Positions 44,607-53,935 are shown, counted from the first letter of the stretch. The stretch is DNA of 64,000 bases from Barnesiella sp. An22 (GCF_002159975.1 NZ_NFJR01000010.1:44962-108961), one strand, 5' to 3'. Numbers and translations: made by a program. The notes: a model not told the origin generated them from the letters alone.

Positions 44607-46007
44607 ATGAAGAGACGATATGTAATGATTATCACCGCCCTATGCGCCGCCTGCTTCTCGCTGATGGCCGACATGCCCCGGGACTACTACCCCAATACCC
44701 TCGAGGGGAAGAGCGGTGCCGAACTGAAGACCGAGCTGTACAACCTGCTCAAGAACCACACCCGCATCGCCTATGGCTCGCGCAACTACGACGGGGCCTG
44801 CACCTGGACCGTATTCAAGCAGAGCGACGTAAGGCCCAACGGTAAAGTGTGGGACATGTATTCCAACAACACCTACAGCTTCTCGAGCGGAGCCGCCAAA
44901 GGGATGAACATCGAGCACAGTGTGCCCAAGAGCTGGTGGGGCGACGCGGCCGATTATGACGGAACAACTCCCCTCACGCGATTTCAACACGACGCCAGCT
45001 ACGACCTGCACCACCTCACCCCGGCCGATGCCAACGCCAATATGGCCAAAAGCAACTTTGCACTGGGCGAGGTGGTTACCCCCTCGTTCGACAACGGCGT
45101 GAGCAAAGTAGGCACCGGCTATGTCAACGGCAAGGCCACCAACCTGTTCGAGCCGGCCGACGAGTACAAAGGCGATTTCGCCCGCATGTATCTCTACTTT
45201 GTCACCTGCTACCAAAACTACACCTGGCAATCCCTGGCCAACACCATGTTTGCCCAGAACGCCTACCCCACCCTCAATGCCTACGGCCAAACCCTGCTGC
45301 TGAAGTGGCACCGACAGGACCCCGTGAGCCAGAAGGAGATCGACCGCAACAACGCCGTCTACAGTTTCCAGAGCAACCGCAACCCCTACATCGACTACCC
45401 CAATCTGGTGGAGTACATCTGGGGCGACTCAATCGGCTATGAGTTCAGCTTCTCGGGCGGACAGACCTCAACCCCGGCCATCACCGTATCGAGCAACCGC
45501 ATCGACTTTGGCTACATTGCCGACGGCACCTCGAAACATGCCGAGGTTTACCTCAAGGGGCGCAACCTTACCTCGCCCGTCACAGCCCAGATTCTCAACG
45601 AAGATCGCGGCGAATTTACCATAGCCTCGACCTCGTTTGCAGCCGATGCGCTCAACACGACGGGCATCAACCTCACTGTCACCTTCTCGCCCCAGACTAC
45701 CGGGGCACACAACGCCACGCTGCGCCTCACGAGCGACGACCTCGAGTCGGCTACCGACATCGCCCTTTCGGGCTCGGTACTCTCGTCGCAAATCACCTAT
45801 CTCGAGATTGTGGGGTTGAAATCGTCCTACAAAAAGAGCGATAGCCCCGTGACCCTGCAACTGAACACCGATGTGGCGGTCGAATGGACCATCGACGGAC
45901 AAAAGGCCACCCAATTCAACCCCGCCAACCTTACGCCGGGGCTCCATACGGTCCAGTTCACCACCTCGGCCTCGCGAGGCAAGATGCGTGTACAAATTGT
46001 CGAATAA
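44607..46007 (+). CDS. Secreted endonuclease I with Ig-like C-terminal extension
   Basis: 466 residues. ATG 44607 gives a signal peptide (MKRRYVMIITALCAACFSLM). Residues 25-275 match the EndA/NucM endonuclease I family: N-IEHSVPKSWWG carries the catalytic His, DLHHLTPADANANMAKSN the metal-binding segment, and FARMYLYFVTCY the core. Such enzymes are periplasmic or extracellular non-specific nucleases of the beta-beta-alpha-metal type. The C-terminal 190 residues hold an Ig-like domain (ITVSSNRIDFGYIADGT...LRLTSDDLE) and a second short beta domain. Likely roles are scavenging DNA or nutrition. The lipoprotein gene follows six bases later. Confidence 0.9.
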   Translation: MKRRYVMIITALCAACFSLMADMPRDYYPNTLEGKSGAELKTELYNLLKNHTRIAYGSRNYDGACTWTVFKQSDVRPNGKVWDMYSNNTYSFSSGAAKGMNIEHSVPKSWWGDAADYDGTTPLTRFQHDASYDLHHLTPADANANMAKSNFALGEVVTPSFDNGVSKVGTGYVNGKATNLFEPADEYKGDFARMYLYFVTCYQNYTWQSLANTMFAQNAYPTLNAYGQTLLLKWHRQDPVSQKEIDRNNAVYSFQSNRNPYIDYPNLVEYIWGDSIGYEFSFSGGQTSTPAITVSSNRIDFGYIADGTSKHAEVYLKGRNLTSPVTAQILNEDRGEFTIASTSFAADALNTTGINLTVTFSPQTTGAHNATLRLTSDDLESATDIALSGSVLSSQITYLEIVGLKSSYKKSDSPVTLQLNTDVAVEWTIDGQKATQFNPANLTPGLHTVQFTTSASRGKMRVQIVE

Positions 46008-46013
46008 CCCTAA

Positions 46014-46721
46014 ATGGAACCGATTATGAAAATAGAGCAATATATCCGTTATATCGTAGCCTCCCTGATAGCCCTGTCGCTGCTCTGCGGCTGCAAGGAG
46101 GAGAAAGAAGAGAGTCAACAAACCGCGTTCAACCTGCGGGTAGATGAGTCGGTAGCCTTCAAACTGCCCAAGTCGACCACCTATACCCTGACGACCGACA
46201 ACCCCATTATCGACTACACCCGGTCGGGCAATGTGCTCACGGTCACCGCACTCAAGGAGGGCAAGGCCCTGCTCACGGTGGTACTCGACTCGGGCGAAAG
46301 CCGCAACTACACCTTTACCATCACGGCCAATGCCTACCAGATAGGCTTCACCATCAACTCTACCCCTCGCGTGGAGTCGTGGACGGGCTCCTCGCTCGAG
46401 ACCGAAAAGACTGCCGGCCTACAGGTGAGCTGCGAACCGGGTCTCGACATCACCGGCTCGACAGCCAGCGCCACCACTCGCTCCTACGCCTTCCTCTACC
46501 CCGAGACGGGCAAACTGCTGCGCTTCTCGGCCGAGGGCGACTTCACCCAAAAGGGCTCCCTGAGCAACGCCATTGTGGCCACCCGCGAAAGCCACAACGA
46601 CCCGGTACAGTACGAGAGCTGCACCGCCACCATCGAAAAGGTGAACAGCGAGGGCAAAATCTGGTTCACCCTGCAATTTGCCGATCGCAAAGACATCCGC
46701 ATCGTCACCGAGGTATTCTAA
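46014..46721 (+). CDS. Lipoprotein with Ig-like (BIG2-type) domain
   Basis: 235 residues, or 231 from the second ATG at 46026 (MKIEQYIRYIV). The hydrophobic N-terminus ends in a lipobox LLCGC followed by charged KEEKEE, so it is a surface or periplasmic lipoprotein. The first domain (about 40-110) reads like a bacterial Ig repeat: VTALKEGKALLTVVLDSGES. The second half is beta-rich (PETGKLLRFSAEGDFTQKGS). I do not recognise its function. It probably shares the endonuclease transcript and terminator. Confidence 0.75.
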   Translation: MEPIMKIEQYIRYIVASLIALSLLCGCKEEKEESQQTAFNLRVDESVAFKLPKSTTYTLTTDNPIIDYTRSGNVLTVTALKEGKALLTVVLDSGESRNYTFTITANAYQIGFTINSTPRVESWTGSSLETEKTAGLQVSCEPGLDITGSTASATTRSYAFLYPETGKLLRFSAEGDFTQKGSLSNAIVATRESHNDPVQYESCTATIEKVNSEGKIWFTLQFADRKDIRIVTEVF

Positions 46722-46744
46722 ATTTCAACTATAACCCTAAACAA

Positions 46745-46784
46745 ACGGCCCCGACGCCAATCGTGCGTCGGGGCCGTTCCCCTT
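46745..46784 (+). terminator. Terminator of the endonuclease-lipoprotein operon
   Basis: A perfect 13-bp stem ACGGCCCCGACGC (46745-46757) with GCGTCGGGGCCGT (46765-46777), then TCCCCTTT. Confidence 0.85.
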
Positions 46785-46812
46785 TATATAACTGCCTCTC
46801 TCAAAGCAAATG

Positions 46813-47364
46813 CTATTTCAAAACCGGCCGGTCGTTCCGTACCGTCCTGTTCAACCGTTCGACCATACGCTTCAGGTGGGCTTCGTTCTCTTCGTCGCTA
46901 ATCGTGGGGTCTTTGGTGAAACGCCGGCAAGGCAATTCGGGACAACCCCCGCAATTTGCCCGCCCCTGCTCCCGGCAACAGCGGTAGACGGGGCACTCGT
47001 CGTCGCCGGTATACGACAACCAAAAGACCTGTCCCTCGATGGCCCGGCATCCCCGGCACGATGCCGGATAATTGCCACACTCGGCACATACCGCACCACA
47101 GGGCGAAGGGTTGGCCACCTCATCTTTCCACAGCCACCATTTGCATTTGTTCCTGTCGGGGTGCCCGGTATTGACAAAATAAGATACGGCCCGGTAGAGA
47201 TAAAGCTGACAACGGTCGATGGTGCAACCTCGCAAGCGGCACTCCTCGACATACAACTCCTCGCCGCTCTTACCGCACAGCGACTCTATCGAGGTATATC
47301 CCATGGCCAAGAGGTCTTGCTCGGTCCGTTTCCCTACATTGGGTATCTGACGCAATTCGGTCAT
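46813..47364 (-). CDS. Helix-hairpin-helix (Cdd1-like) / DUF3795 fusion protein
   Basis: 183 residues. Residues 1-75 form a Cdd1-type helix-hairpin-helix domain (LRQIPNVGKRTEQDLLAMGY, then YLYRAVSYFVNTG), possibly binding nucleic acid. Residues 85-183 are a cysteine-rich DUF3795-type module, with CGAVCAECGNYPASCRGC, then CPVYRCCREQGRANCGGCPE, which probably binds zinc or a cluster. The two domains are common separately in anaerobes. No function is established. The GNAT gene is 12 bases upstream, same strand. Confidence 0.8.
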   Translation of the reverse strand: MTELRQIPNVGKRTEQDLLAMGYTSIESLCGKSGEELYVEECRLRGCTIDRCQLYLYRAVSYFVNTGHPDRNKCKWWLWKDEVANPSPCGAVCAECGNYPASCRGCRAIEGQVFWLSYTGDDECPVYRCCREQGRANCGGCPELPCRRFTKDPTISDEENEAHLKRMVERLNRTVRNDRPVLK

Positions 47365-47376
47365 AACTGTCTATTT

Positions 47377-47949
47377 TTATTCTATCCGTCTATTCCACTC
47401 GTCCGAAGTGATTAGCATAAAATGTTCAGTACGCACATCGCCCAGCGGAGAGACTTTTCCCGTCTCAGTATGGTGGTAAGTAAACCCACACTTCTCCATC
47501 ACCCGGCGCGACTTCATGTTATCATCGTAATAACCACACCACACCCGCCGTATCCCCAGGGTCTCGAAACAGCGGTGCAACAGAAAGCGCACTGCCTCGG
47601 GGATAAGTCCTTGTCCCCAATAGGGACGACCTATCCAGTAGCCGATTTCGGCATCAGCAGCCTCCATGGCGGCACTGTGCACTCCATCGCCAAACATGAT
47701 GCCCACACTCCCCACCGGCTCACCTGTCGCCTTGAGCACTACGGCATAGGTCTCTGGAGCCGAGAGCACGCTGCGGATAATCTCCCGACTGTTCTCTACC
47801 GAGGTATGAGGAGGCCATCCGGCCACAGGCCCCACCGCCGGATCGCTGGCATAGCGATAGAGCGACGGAGCATCGGCTTCGCTCCAACGGCGAAGCACCA
47901 GCCGCAAGGTTTCGAAATATAGATCATTGTCCGGCATTATTTCAAGCAT
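47377..47949 (-). CDS. GNAT N-acetyltransferase (RimJ/RimL-like)
   Basis: 190 residues from ATG 47947-47949 (or 47935-47937, MPDNDLYFETLRLVLRRW). The longer frame overlaps the methyltransferase gene and is less likely. Acetyltransferase_3 landmarks: ETLRLVLRRWSEADAPSLYRY, IGYWIGRPYWGQGLIPEAV (acetyl-CoA loop) and NMKSRRVMEKCGF. It transfers acetyl groups from acetyl-CoA to an unknown amine, perhaps a protein N-terminus. It is one of three small genes after the nan operon. Confidence 0.87.
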   Translation of the reverse strand: MLEIMPDNDLYFETLRLVLRRWSEADAPSLYRYASDPAVGPVAGWPPHTSVENSREIIRSVLSAPETYAVVLKATGEPVGSVGIMFGDGVHSAAMEAADAEIGYWIGRPYWGQGLIPEAVRFLLHRCFETLGIRRVWCGYYDDNMKSRRVMEKCGFTYHHTETGKVSPLGDVRTEHFMLITSDEWNRRIE

Positions 47950-47984
47950 GTAACGTTGCACAATGGGCAAGCATGTAAAACTCA

Positions 47985-48602
47985 CTATTCCGTCTTCCTC
48001 CCCATAACAATACAACCCGTAGTATGGACCGATTCGTACGATATGTCTCCAAACGAAGCTTCGCTCAACAGATGAACAATCTCTTTTCTGGAATATATGC
48101 GAACGTCTCCATCACGTCCAAAGCGAATAAACAGGTTCATCAACTGCCTCAATGGGAAACCGACGTGATAGTCGCTTATCAACAGACGGCCTTCAGGCCT
48201 CAGCACCCGACGGAACTCCGAAAGGGCTTTTGCCGGAGCAGGATAGTGATGAAATGAATCGTTGCATATCAACAGGTCAAAAACGCCATCATCAAATGGA
48301 AGATATTCAGCATCGCCCCAAAACAAGCTGGCCTTTTCTCCCAATTTCGAACGGGCTGTATCGAGCATCTTTTCCGATATATCAATACCATACAAATTCA
48401 TGGCCGGACATCTGGAGCGAATTAAATAGAGCATCTCTCCAGTTCCACACCCTACATCCAACAAACTACTTATTCCCTGTAACGAGACTACTCGTTCCAA
48501 TATCGAGCGATACAGTCTCCTCGCATGGGCTCCATATCGAGTCGTATCGTAAACGGCAGCCTGATGGTTAAACGAAATTCGGGAATTTTCCTTAGCGTTC
48601 AT
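47985..48602 (-). CDS. Class I SAM-dependent methyltransferase
   Basis: 205 residues. SAM-binding motif I LLDVGCGTGEML is followed by acidic motif II (YGIDISEKML), GDAEYLPFDDGVFDLLIC and the post-motif ALSEFRRVLRPEGRLLISDYH. This is a UbiE/Methyltransf_11-like small-molecule methyltransferase. The substrate is unknown. The upstream YhcH gene ends 28 bases away, so it could be transcribed with the tail of the nan operon, but its job there is unclear. Confidence 0.88.
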   Translation of the reverse strand: MNAKENSRISFNHQAAVYDTTRYGAHARRLYRSILERVVSLQGISSLLDVGCGTGEMLYLIRSRCPAMNLYGIDISEKMLDTARSKLGEKASLFWGDAEYLPFDDGVFDLLICNDSFHHYPAPAKALSEFRRVLRPEGRLLISDYHVGFPLRQLMNLFIRFGRDGDVRIYSRKEIVHLLSEASFGDISYESVHTTGCIVMGRKTE

Positions 48603-48630
48603 CGGATTATCATCGACAGAATTTTTCCCG

Positions 48631-49083
48631 TTACTTCTCTATCTTCACCTTGGCAATCATCTTGCGAATCTTACCCTCGCCGATAACCGGGGCATGAGCA
48701 TCTTCGGGAAAGAAGACGGCCACCTGTCCGGGCACGAGGTGCAGCCACGAGGTGGGGCGGTCGGCATAGAGTGCGCAATCGCCCTCGGGGTCGTAGGGTT
48801 TCACCTCGTCGATCACATCTTCGAGCGCCTTCCACCCCATGGTTTCACGACCCTCGAGCAGAATCTGCACATCGATGTAGTCGCGGTGTACCTCCAGCAC
48901 CTGCTTTTCGGCCGGCATGCACTCGGGGTTGACGTTGTTGATGAAGAGGTTGTCGCCGTCGAGTTCGATGCGGCCGCACGGTGTGTGCAGGATGTCGTGG
49001 CTCTTGACGTAGTCGAACAGCATCTTGAACCGCGGATGAAGCGCCTCGATACGGGCGGTATTCTGTAAATTGGTAAGTATCAT
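48631..49083 (-). CDS. YhcH/YjgK/YiaL family protein (sialic acid locus)
   Basis: 150 residues from ATG 49081-49083. The family pattern is clear: FDYVKSHDILHTPCGRIELD, the metal-binding HRDYIDVQILLEGRE, and LHLVPGQVAVFFPEDAHAP. Members are cupin-like and include NanQ, which speeds sugar anomer conversion in sialic acid metabolism. It lies 40 bases after the transporter gene in the nan cluster, which supports that role. Confidence 0.9.
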   Translation of the reverse strand: MILTNLQNTARIEALHPRFKMLFDYVKSHDILHTPCGRIELDGDNLFINNVNPECMPAEKQVLEVHRDYIDVQILLEGRETMGWKALEDVIDEVKPYDPEGDCALYADRPTSWLHLVPGQVAVFFPEDAHAPVIGEGKIRKMIAKVKIEK

Positions 49084-49123
49084 AGCTTTTTGTTTTAATT
49101 TGAGTTTCAAGTTTCGAGACCGG

Positions 49124-50362
49124 CTACTCCATGTTGTCGGTCTTGGGCCGGAGGAAGTAGAGCTGCAAGGCCAGTGCCACGGCTACCACAATGGCCAGCA
49201 TGGCAAAGCCGCTACCCAGGTTACCGCCGTCGGTCCATCGGCCCAGCAGGCTGGTAATGAAGGCTCCGGCAAAAACGCCCACCATATTCATAATACCGTA
49301 GGCCGTGGCCTTCTGCTTGGCCGAGACGAACTGGCAGAGGATGGGCATGTTGTTGGTATCGAACATGCCATACCCGATGCCGAAGAGGAGTCCGGCGCCC
49401 ACCACGGCCACGATGCTGTGGCCATAGCCCAGCAGGAGCAGCGACGGTATGGTGAGGCCCAAACCGATGGCTCCGGTGTAGACCCGACCCCGCAGATTCT
49501 TCTGTACCCAGCGGTCGGAGAGTGTTCCACCGATAATGACACCCAGAAACGACGACACGGCTATGGTGATGGTCGAGAGCGGACCGGCCTGCGACATGGG
49601 CATATCGAGATTCTCCTCGAAGAGCGTGGGCAGCCAGTTCTTGGTAGCCCATCCCGGGAGACTGGGAGCGGCGAAATAGAGCAGAATCACCCAAAAGGCG
49701 ACGCTGCTGAAGAGCGACTTCAGACTCACCCACACCGGTTCTTTGGCCGGTGCTGCCGTCTCGGGCACCGGCTTCTCCAGATTCACATCGGGCTTTTTAT
49801 CCCGCAGAAAGAGGGTCAACACCACGGCATAGGCGATGCCGATGATACCGAACCAGTGGAAAGTCGTGTGCCACGAATAGGCTGCGGCCACCGTAGCACC
49901 GAAACCGCCGATAGCCTGGCCGGTATAGAGCCCCGTCATGTGAATGCCCACTGCCAGCGAGCGCGATTTACCCGTGTGATAATCGGCTATGAGCGAAAGC
50001 CCCGCCGGAATATAGAGAGCCTCGCTCACCCCCATGAGGGCCCGAAGCCAGAAAATCTGATTGAAGGTAGTGGCAATACCCATGAGGTAGGTCACTGCCG
50101 ACCACACGAACAGGCTGCCCACAATGAGCCATTTGCGGTTCAGCCGGTCGGCGATAATGCCCGACACGGGGCTCATGAATCCGTAAATATAGAGGAAGAT
50201 GGCCATAAGCCAACCGAAGTTGGTGGCCGACTGCAGCTCGACAATATCGACCTGCATGGCATCTTTCATGGTACTCAGCATCTGCCGGTCCATATAGTTG
50301 AGCAGAGCGACACCCCACAAAAGAGCAACAACAATCCAAGGATAAATTTTTGAGGTCTTCAC
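49124..50362 (-). CDS. nanT: MFS transporter, probable sialic acid permease
   Basis: 412 residues, twelve membrane helices. The MFS loop motif appears as GIIADRLNRKWLIVG and the N-terminus LLNYMDRQMLSTMKDAMQVD is typical of the ACS (anion:cation symporter) family that includes hexuronate and sialate permeases. Its place between the lyase/epimerase genes and YhcH gene points to N-acetylneuraminate uptake across the inner membrane. An intrinsic terminator lies just upstream of it, so its expression may be set separately from nanM-nanA-epimerase. The specific substrate is inferred. Confidence 0.83.
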   Translation of the reverse strand: MKTSKIYPWIVVALLWGVALLNYMDRQMLSTMKDAMQVDIVELQSATNFGWLMAIFLYIYGFMSPVSGIIADRLNRKWLIVGSLFVWSAVTYLMGIATTFNQIFWLRALMGVSEALYIPAGLSLIADYHTGKSRSLAVGIHMTGLYTGQAIGGFGATVAAAYSWHTTFHWFGIIGIAYAVVLTLFLRDKKPDVNLEKPVPETAAPAKEPVWVSLKSLFSSVAFWVILLYFAAPSLPGWATKNWLPTLFEENLDMPMSQAGPLSTITIAVSSFLGVIIGGTLSDRWVQKNLRGRVYTGAIGLGLTIPSLLLLGYGHSIVAVVGAGLLFGIGYGMFDTNNMPILCQFVSAKQKATAYGIMNMVGVFAGAFITSLLGRWTDGGNLGSGFAMLAIVVAVALALQLYFLRPKTDNME

Positions 50363-50387
50363 GATAAAGATTTATAAACAAACTATT

Positions 50388-50442
50388 AAAAAAAAGCTAC
50401 GACCGGGAAGGACAAGTAGTCCCCTCTTGTGCTCCCGGTCGT
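50388..50442 (-). terminator. Terminator/attenuator inside the nan cluster
   Basis: On the minus strand ACGACCGGGA pairs with TCCCGGTCGT (50433-50442 with 50399-50408), with a further partly paired arm. It is followed by eight T (50388-50395). It follows the epimerase gene by seven bases and precedes the transporter gene. Confidence 0.85.
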
Positions 50443-50448
50443 GCTCAA

Positions 50449-51636
50449 TTATCTATTCAGCATTTCCTGGCACAGTTCATACCCCTTGGTCATCATGCGG
50501 GGGATATGGAACGGGCCTTTGAAGAGATTCCCCTTAGCGGGCTGGGCCACACTGCCATCGCGATGCAGGTATCCAAACCACTCACCATACAGCGCGTCGG
50601 GGAAATGGGCGTATGTCCAGTCGCTTATCTGCGTGTGTAACTTCAAATATTTTTCATCGCCGGTCACCTTGTAGGCATAGAGCGTGGCGATGATAGCCTC
50701 GGTCTGGGGCCACCAGAACTTCATGTCCTGCGAGTAATCTTGCGGCGGATAGTTCTTGCAGTCGCGGAAGTTGATGATACCGCCGAACTGCTTGTCCCAA
50801 CCCCACTCCCACGACCATTCGAGTATGGTGAGGGCCAGACGGGCGATTGCCTCGTCGCCACCCCGGTCGGCTGCCACGTCGAGCAGGAACCACGAGGTCT
50901 CGATGCAGTGCCCGGGATTGATTACCCGGCCGTTGATGGTATCGATAAATTCGCCACGGGGACCTACCGTCTCGAGCAGAGCCTTGAACTCGGGGTGCAT
51001 GAAGTAGTGCTCCAGCGCATAAAGCGAGGTGGCAATCTGCTCGTCGAGTTCGGGATCGTCGATTACCTTCTTGATGCGCGAAGCCACGTTGATCATAATC
51101 ATCGTGATAGAGTGCCCTTGCGCCTCGACCGTGGGTAGGTATTTGGGCTCGAGTATGCCGGGAGTCGAAAGGAAACGGCGCATGGCCTTGAAGAGGGCGA
51201 GAGCCTTCTCGGCATACTCCCGGTTACCGGTAGCCAGGGCATACTCGGCCATGGCTATGGCGGCGAAACTTTCGCTGAAGACGTAGCGGCGTTTCCGCAA
51301 CGGAGTACCGTCGGCGGCCACCTCGAAGTACATGCGGCCGTCGCTGTCGAAACAGTGGGCCTCGATAAAGTCGAGCGTACTCTTGGCGGCATCGAGCCAC
51401 TCCTGGCGTTTCTCTATATGATTGTAGGCATAACTGCACGTAAAGGCAAAGCGACCTTGAAACCACACCGACTTGGTGGTGTCGATGAGGCTGCCGTCGC
51501 GGTCGACACAAGTGTACACCCCGCCGTTTTTCCGGTCGAGGCCATACTTGAGCCAGAACGGCATGATGTTGTTCAACATGTCGTTTTTATACCGCTCGGC
51601 CCAATAGCTCAGATAAATTCGAGTATCCATTGTCAT
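50449..51636 (-). CDS. N-acylglucosamine 2-epimerase (AGE/RenBP family)
   Basis: 395 residues, start MTMDTRIYLSYWAERYKNDM (second ATG at 51630). It has the AGE (alpha/alpha)6-barrel signatures: DRDGSLIDTTKSVWFQGRFA, RRYVFSESFAAIAMAEYA, INPGHCIETSWFLLD with a catalytic His, and MKFWWPQTEAIIATLYAY with a second His pair region. It should convert N-acetylmannosamine to N-acetylglucosamine after the lyase step, replacing the NanE found in enterobacteria, as known for Bacteroides. It starts nine bases after the lyase stop. Confidence 0.9.
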   Translation of the reverse strand: MTMDTRIYLSYWAERYKNDMLNNIMPFWLKYGLDRKNGGVYTCVDRDGSLIDTTKSVWFQGRFAFTCSYAYNHIEKRQEWLDAAKSTLDFIEAHCFDSDGRMYFEVAADGTPLRKRRYVFSESFAAIAMAEYALATGNREYAEKALALFKAMRRFLSTPGILEPKYLPTVEAQGHSITMIMINVASRIKKVIDDPELDEQIATSLYALEHYFMHPEFKALLETVGPRGEFIDTINGRVINPGHCIETSWFLLDVAADRGGDEAIARLALTILEWSWEWGWDKQFGGIINFRDCKNYPPQDYSQDMKFWWPQTEAIIATLYAYKVTGDEKYLKLHTQISDWTYAHFPDALYGEWFGYLHRDGSVAQPAKGNLFKGPFHIPRMMTKGYELCQEMLNR

Positions 51637-51645
51637 CGCCTCCTA

Positions 51646-52563
51646 TCAAAACTTGTTGCAACGCTCGAAGAATCCGATAGCCTCCAGTTCGGACTTCATG
51701 CGAGCCTCTTCTTCGTCGGTCATATTCTGGAACGGCGTGCGGTTCTTGCCCAGGTCGAGCCCGATCAGTTTCATAATGCGCTTACCGGCCACGATGTTGC
51801 CCCGGTAGTGACAAATCACGTTGATGACGTCCTGTGCAAAGTTCTGGAGCTCGCGGGCTTTCTCGATGTCGCCGGCGTTCCAGGCGTCGATAATCCCTAC
51901 CAGATTGATACCGTTGTAGTTGGTCGTACCACCTATACCGCCCTGTGCGCCGCCCATAGCCAGCGAGGGGAGTATGGTTTCGTCCTGCCCGTGCAGCATG
52001 TCGTATTTGCCGTTTTTGTAGAGGCGGCACTGGTTGTATTCATAGATACTTTCGTAGGTATATTTGATACCGGCGAAGTTGGGAATGCGGCCGTCAACGG
52101 CCTCGAGAAACGAGGTCATGGGCAGATAAGCACCGTTAAAGGCCGGTATGTGGTAATAGTAGAAAGGAAGTTGAGGTGCTCCGGCAGCAATCTCCTCGCA
52201 ATATTTCACCAACTCTTCGATGCGACCGATTTTCGGGAAGGGAGGCGCCATGGCTCCAATACCCCAAGCCCCAAGTTTCTGGGCATGCTCGGCCAACCGT
52301 TTACTCTCTTTCACACAGCAACTGCCTACATGTACAATCACCTTGAATCCGGCGGGGGCGACTCTCACCCACTCTTCGGCCAGTCGCATGCGCTCCTCTT
52401 CGGTGAGCATGTAGCCTTCGCCCGACGAACCGTTGATAAATACACCTTTCAGGCCGTTCTTCACCAACATGCGGGCATAAGCCTCGATGGGCTCTAAATT
52501 CACCTCTCCTTGTTCGTCAAACGGCGTAAACGGAGCATCGATCAATCCTACTATCTTTTCCAT
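51646..52563 (-). CDS. nanA: N-acetylneuraminate lyase
   Basis: 305 residues, the usual size. DHDPS-superfamily TIM barrel with the GSSGE substrate motif (residues 45-49; INGSSGEGYMLTEEER), catalytic Y137 (FYYYHIP) and Schiff-base K167 (FAGIKYTYES), nearly the same numbering as the E. coli enzyme. It splits N-acetylneuraminate into pyruvate and N-acetylmannosamine in the cytoplasm. It is flanked by the mutarotase-like and 2-epimerase genes in the nan operon. Confidence 0.95.
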   Translation of the reverse strand: MEKIVGLIDAPFTPFDEQGEVNLEPIEAYARMLVKNGLKGVFINGSSGEGYMLTEEERMRLAEEWVRVAPAGFKVIVHVGSCCVKESKRLAEHAQKLGAWGIGAMAPPFPKIGRIEELVKYCEEIAAGAPQLPFYYYHIPAFNGAYLPMTSFLEAVDGRIPNFAGIKYTYESIYEYNQCRLYKNGKYDMLHGQDETILPSLAMGGAQGGIGGTTNYNGINLVGIIDAWNAGDIEKARELQNFAQDVINVICHYRGNIVAGKRIMKLIGLDLGKNRTPFQNMTDEEEARMKSELEAIGFFERCNKF

Positions 52564-52657
52564 ATCTTTTATTAGTAAATTATTTTATTAACTACTGGCA
52601 AATTTAGGATTTTATATTTATTAAAACAAGTAGAACGAAGAAAAAATATCTTTCATT

Positions 52658-53824
52658 TCAAATTTGCTCCTTCTGCTCAGAGGAGTATACCTTTCCCGCC
52701 GGTACGACAGACGTAGCGCCATCGGTATCGCGCCACTCAAAAGCGCCTATTTGTGAACTCCTTACACCAGGTTTCACCTCGCCACATACCATTATCAAGA
52801 GCGAATCGTCAAGCAACAGCACCCCTCCGGCTCGGTTCAGCCCCTCGACTGAGGGCGAGACCGACCAGTCGCCACGGGTCGTATTATAGATAAGCACCTC
52901 GTTATTAAATCGATACCATTCAATTGGTTTCTTCATGTAGTCGGCGGGAGCCCTGCCTTCCATGGCTTCTTTAAATATTTTATAATCTACACCTCCCGTC
53001 AACAGCAGGCAATTACCGACAACAGCCCCGCTCCCTCCCGAGATGGCATACCGTCCACCGTCGGGCGCGACAGGGAAAGGCACAGGATTGCCCCACTGCC
53101 GGGTCGCCACATCGTAGGGCACCATATCGGCAGGAATCGTACAGGTGCGCGTCGACGGGTCGTAACTGAAACCTCCGGCCAGATAGAGCTTGCCGCCCGC
53201 AGCCAGCAGAACGGGTTGCACCCGATTCGGAGCCGGATAGTCGGGAAGCCGGGTCCAGACCCGACTCTTCAGGTCGAGGGCATAGAGGGCACGACCGCCA
53301 TCGGACTGGTTTCCGCCCGTTACATAGACTACCCCGTCGACCGATGCGGCAGCTCCGTTGTCGATAGCCACAGGCAACGGCGGCAAATCACGAAAGCCCC
53401 ACGCGGCCACGCTATCGGGCCCCGGTTGTGACTCGATGAGGAAAGCCCGCGTCACCGCCGAGTCGGCATCCATACCACCTACGCATACCAACCCCTCGTC
53501 GGTCTCGGCCGCGGCCCCGTAGGCCAATGCCTGAGGCAAATCGGGCAACACCCGCCAACCGCTGTCGGGCCGAGCCATATCCAAGGCATAGAGGCTGCTG
53601 TAAAACCGTTTCACACCCCCATCGGCCGCCGGCACATCGGGGAAATTGCAGCCGCCACCTACCACCATATAGTTGCCCACCATCCCGGCAAAGGGGGCCG
53701 AAACGCCTCCCGGCACAGGATAGTCAGGCAAACCTACAGATTCACGACTGCCGCCAGTCGAGCCGCCGCAGCTCGCCAATACGAGCCACAATCCCAGCAC
53801 TACTCCACATTGTATCGTTTTCAT
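52658..53824 (-). CDS. nanM: NanM-like kelch lipoprotein (sialic acid mutarotase)
   Basis: 388 residues from ATG 53822-53824. A lipobox LVLASC follows a short hydrophobic leader, so the protein is probably periplasm- or surface-anchored. The rest is a six-bladed kelch propeller: GNYMVVGGGCNFPD, GGMDADSAVTRAFL, GVVYVTGGNQSDGGRALY, KLYLAGGFSYDP and LLLTGGVDYKIF. It corresponds to the cyclically permuted mutarotase family, which equilibrates anomers of N-acetylneuraminate for uptake. As the first gene of the operon it is closest to the promoter. Confidence 0.88.
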   Translation of the reverse strand: MKTIQCGVVLGLWLVLASCGGSTGGSRESVGLPDYPVPGGVSAPFAGMVGNYMVVGGGCNFPDVPAADGGVKRFYSSLYALDMARPDSGWRVLPDLPQALAYGAAAETDEGLVCVGGMDADSAVTRAFLIESQPGPDSVAAWGFRDLPPLPVAIDNGAAASVDGVVYVTGGNQSDGGRALYALDLKSRVWTRLPDYPAPNRVQPVLLAAGGKLYLAGGFSYDPSTRTCTIPADMVPYDVATRQWGNPVPFPVAPDGGRYAISGGSGAVVGNCLLLTGGVDYKIFKEAMEGRAPADYMKKPIEWYRFNNEVLIYNTTRGDWSVSPSVEGLNRAGGVLLLDDSLLIMVCGEVKPGVRSSQIGAFEWRDTDGATSVVPAGKVYSSEQKEQI

Positions 53825-53935
53825 AAACAAGCCAAATTTTCGACCGATTACTCTCATCTATAATCAAAGGAAAGGAACAACCGGAAACTCCATCCTCCCA
53901 CCCTTCGACCCTGTCGGCCGTATCTTATATTTTCC

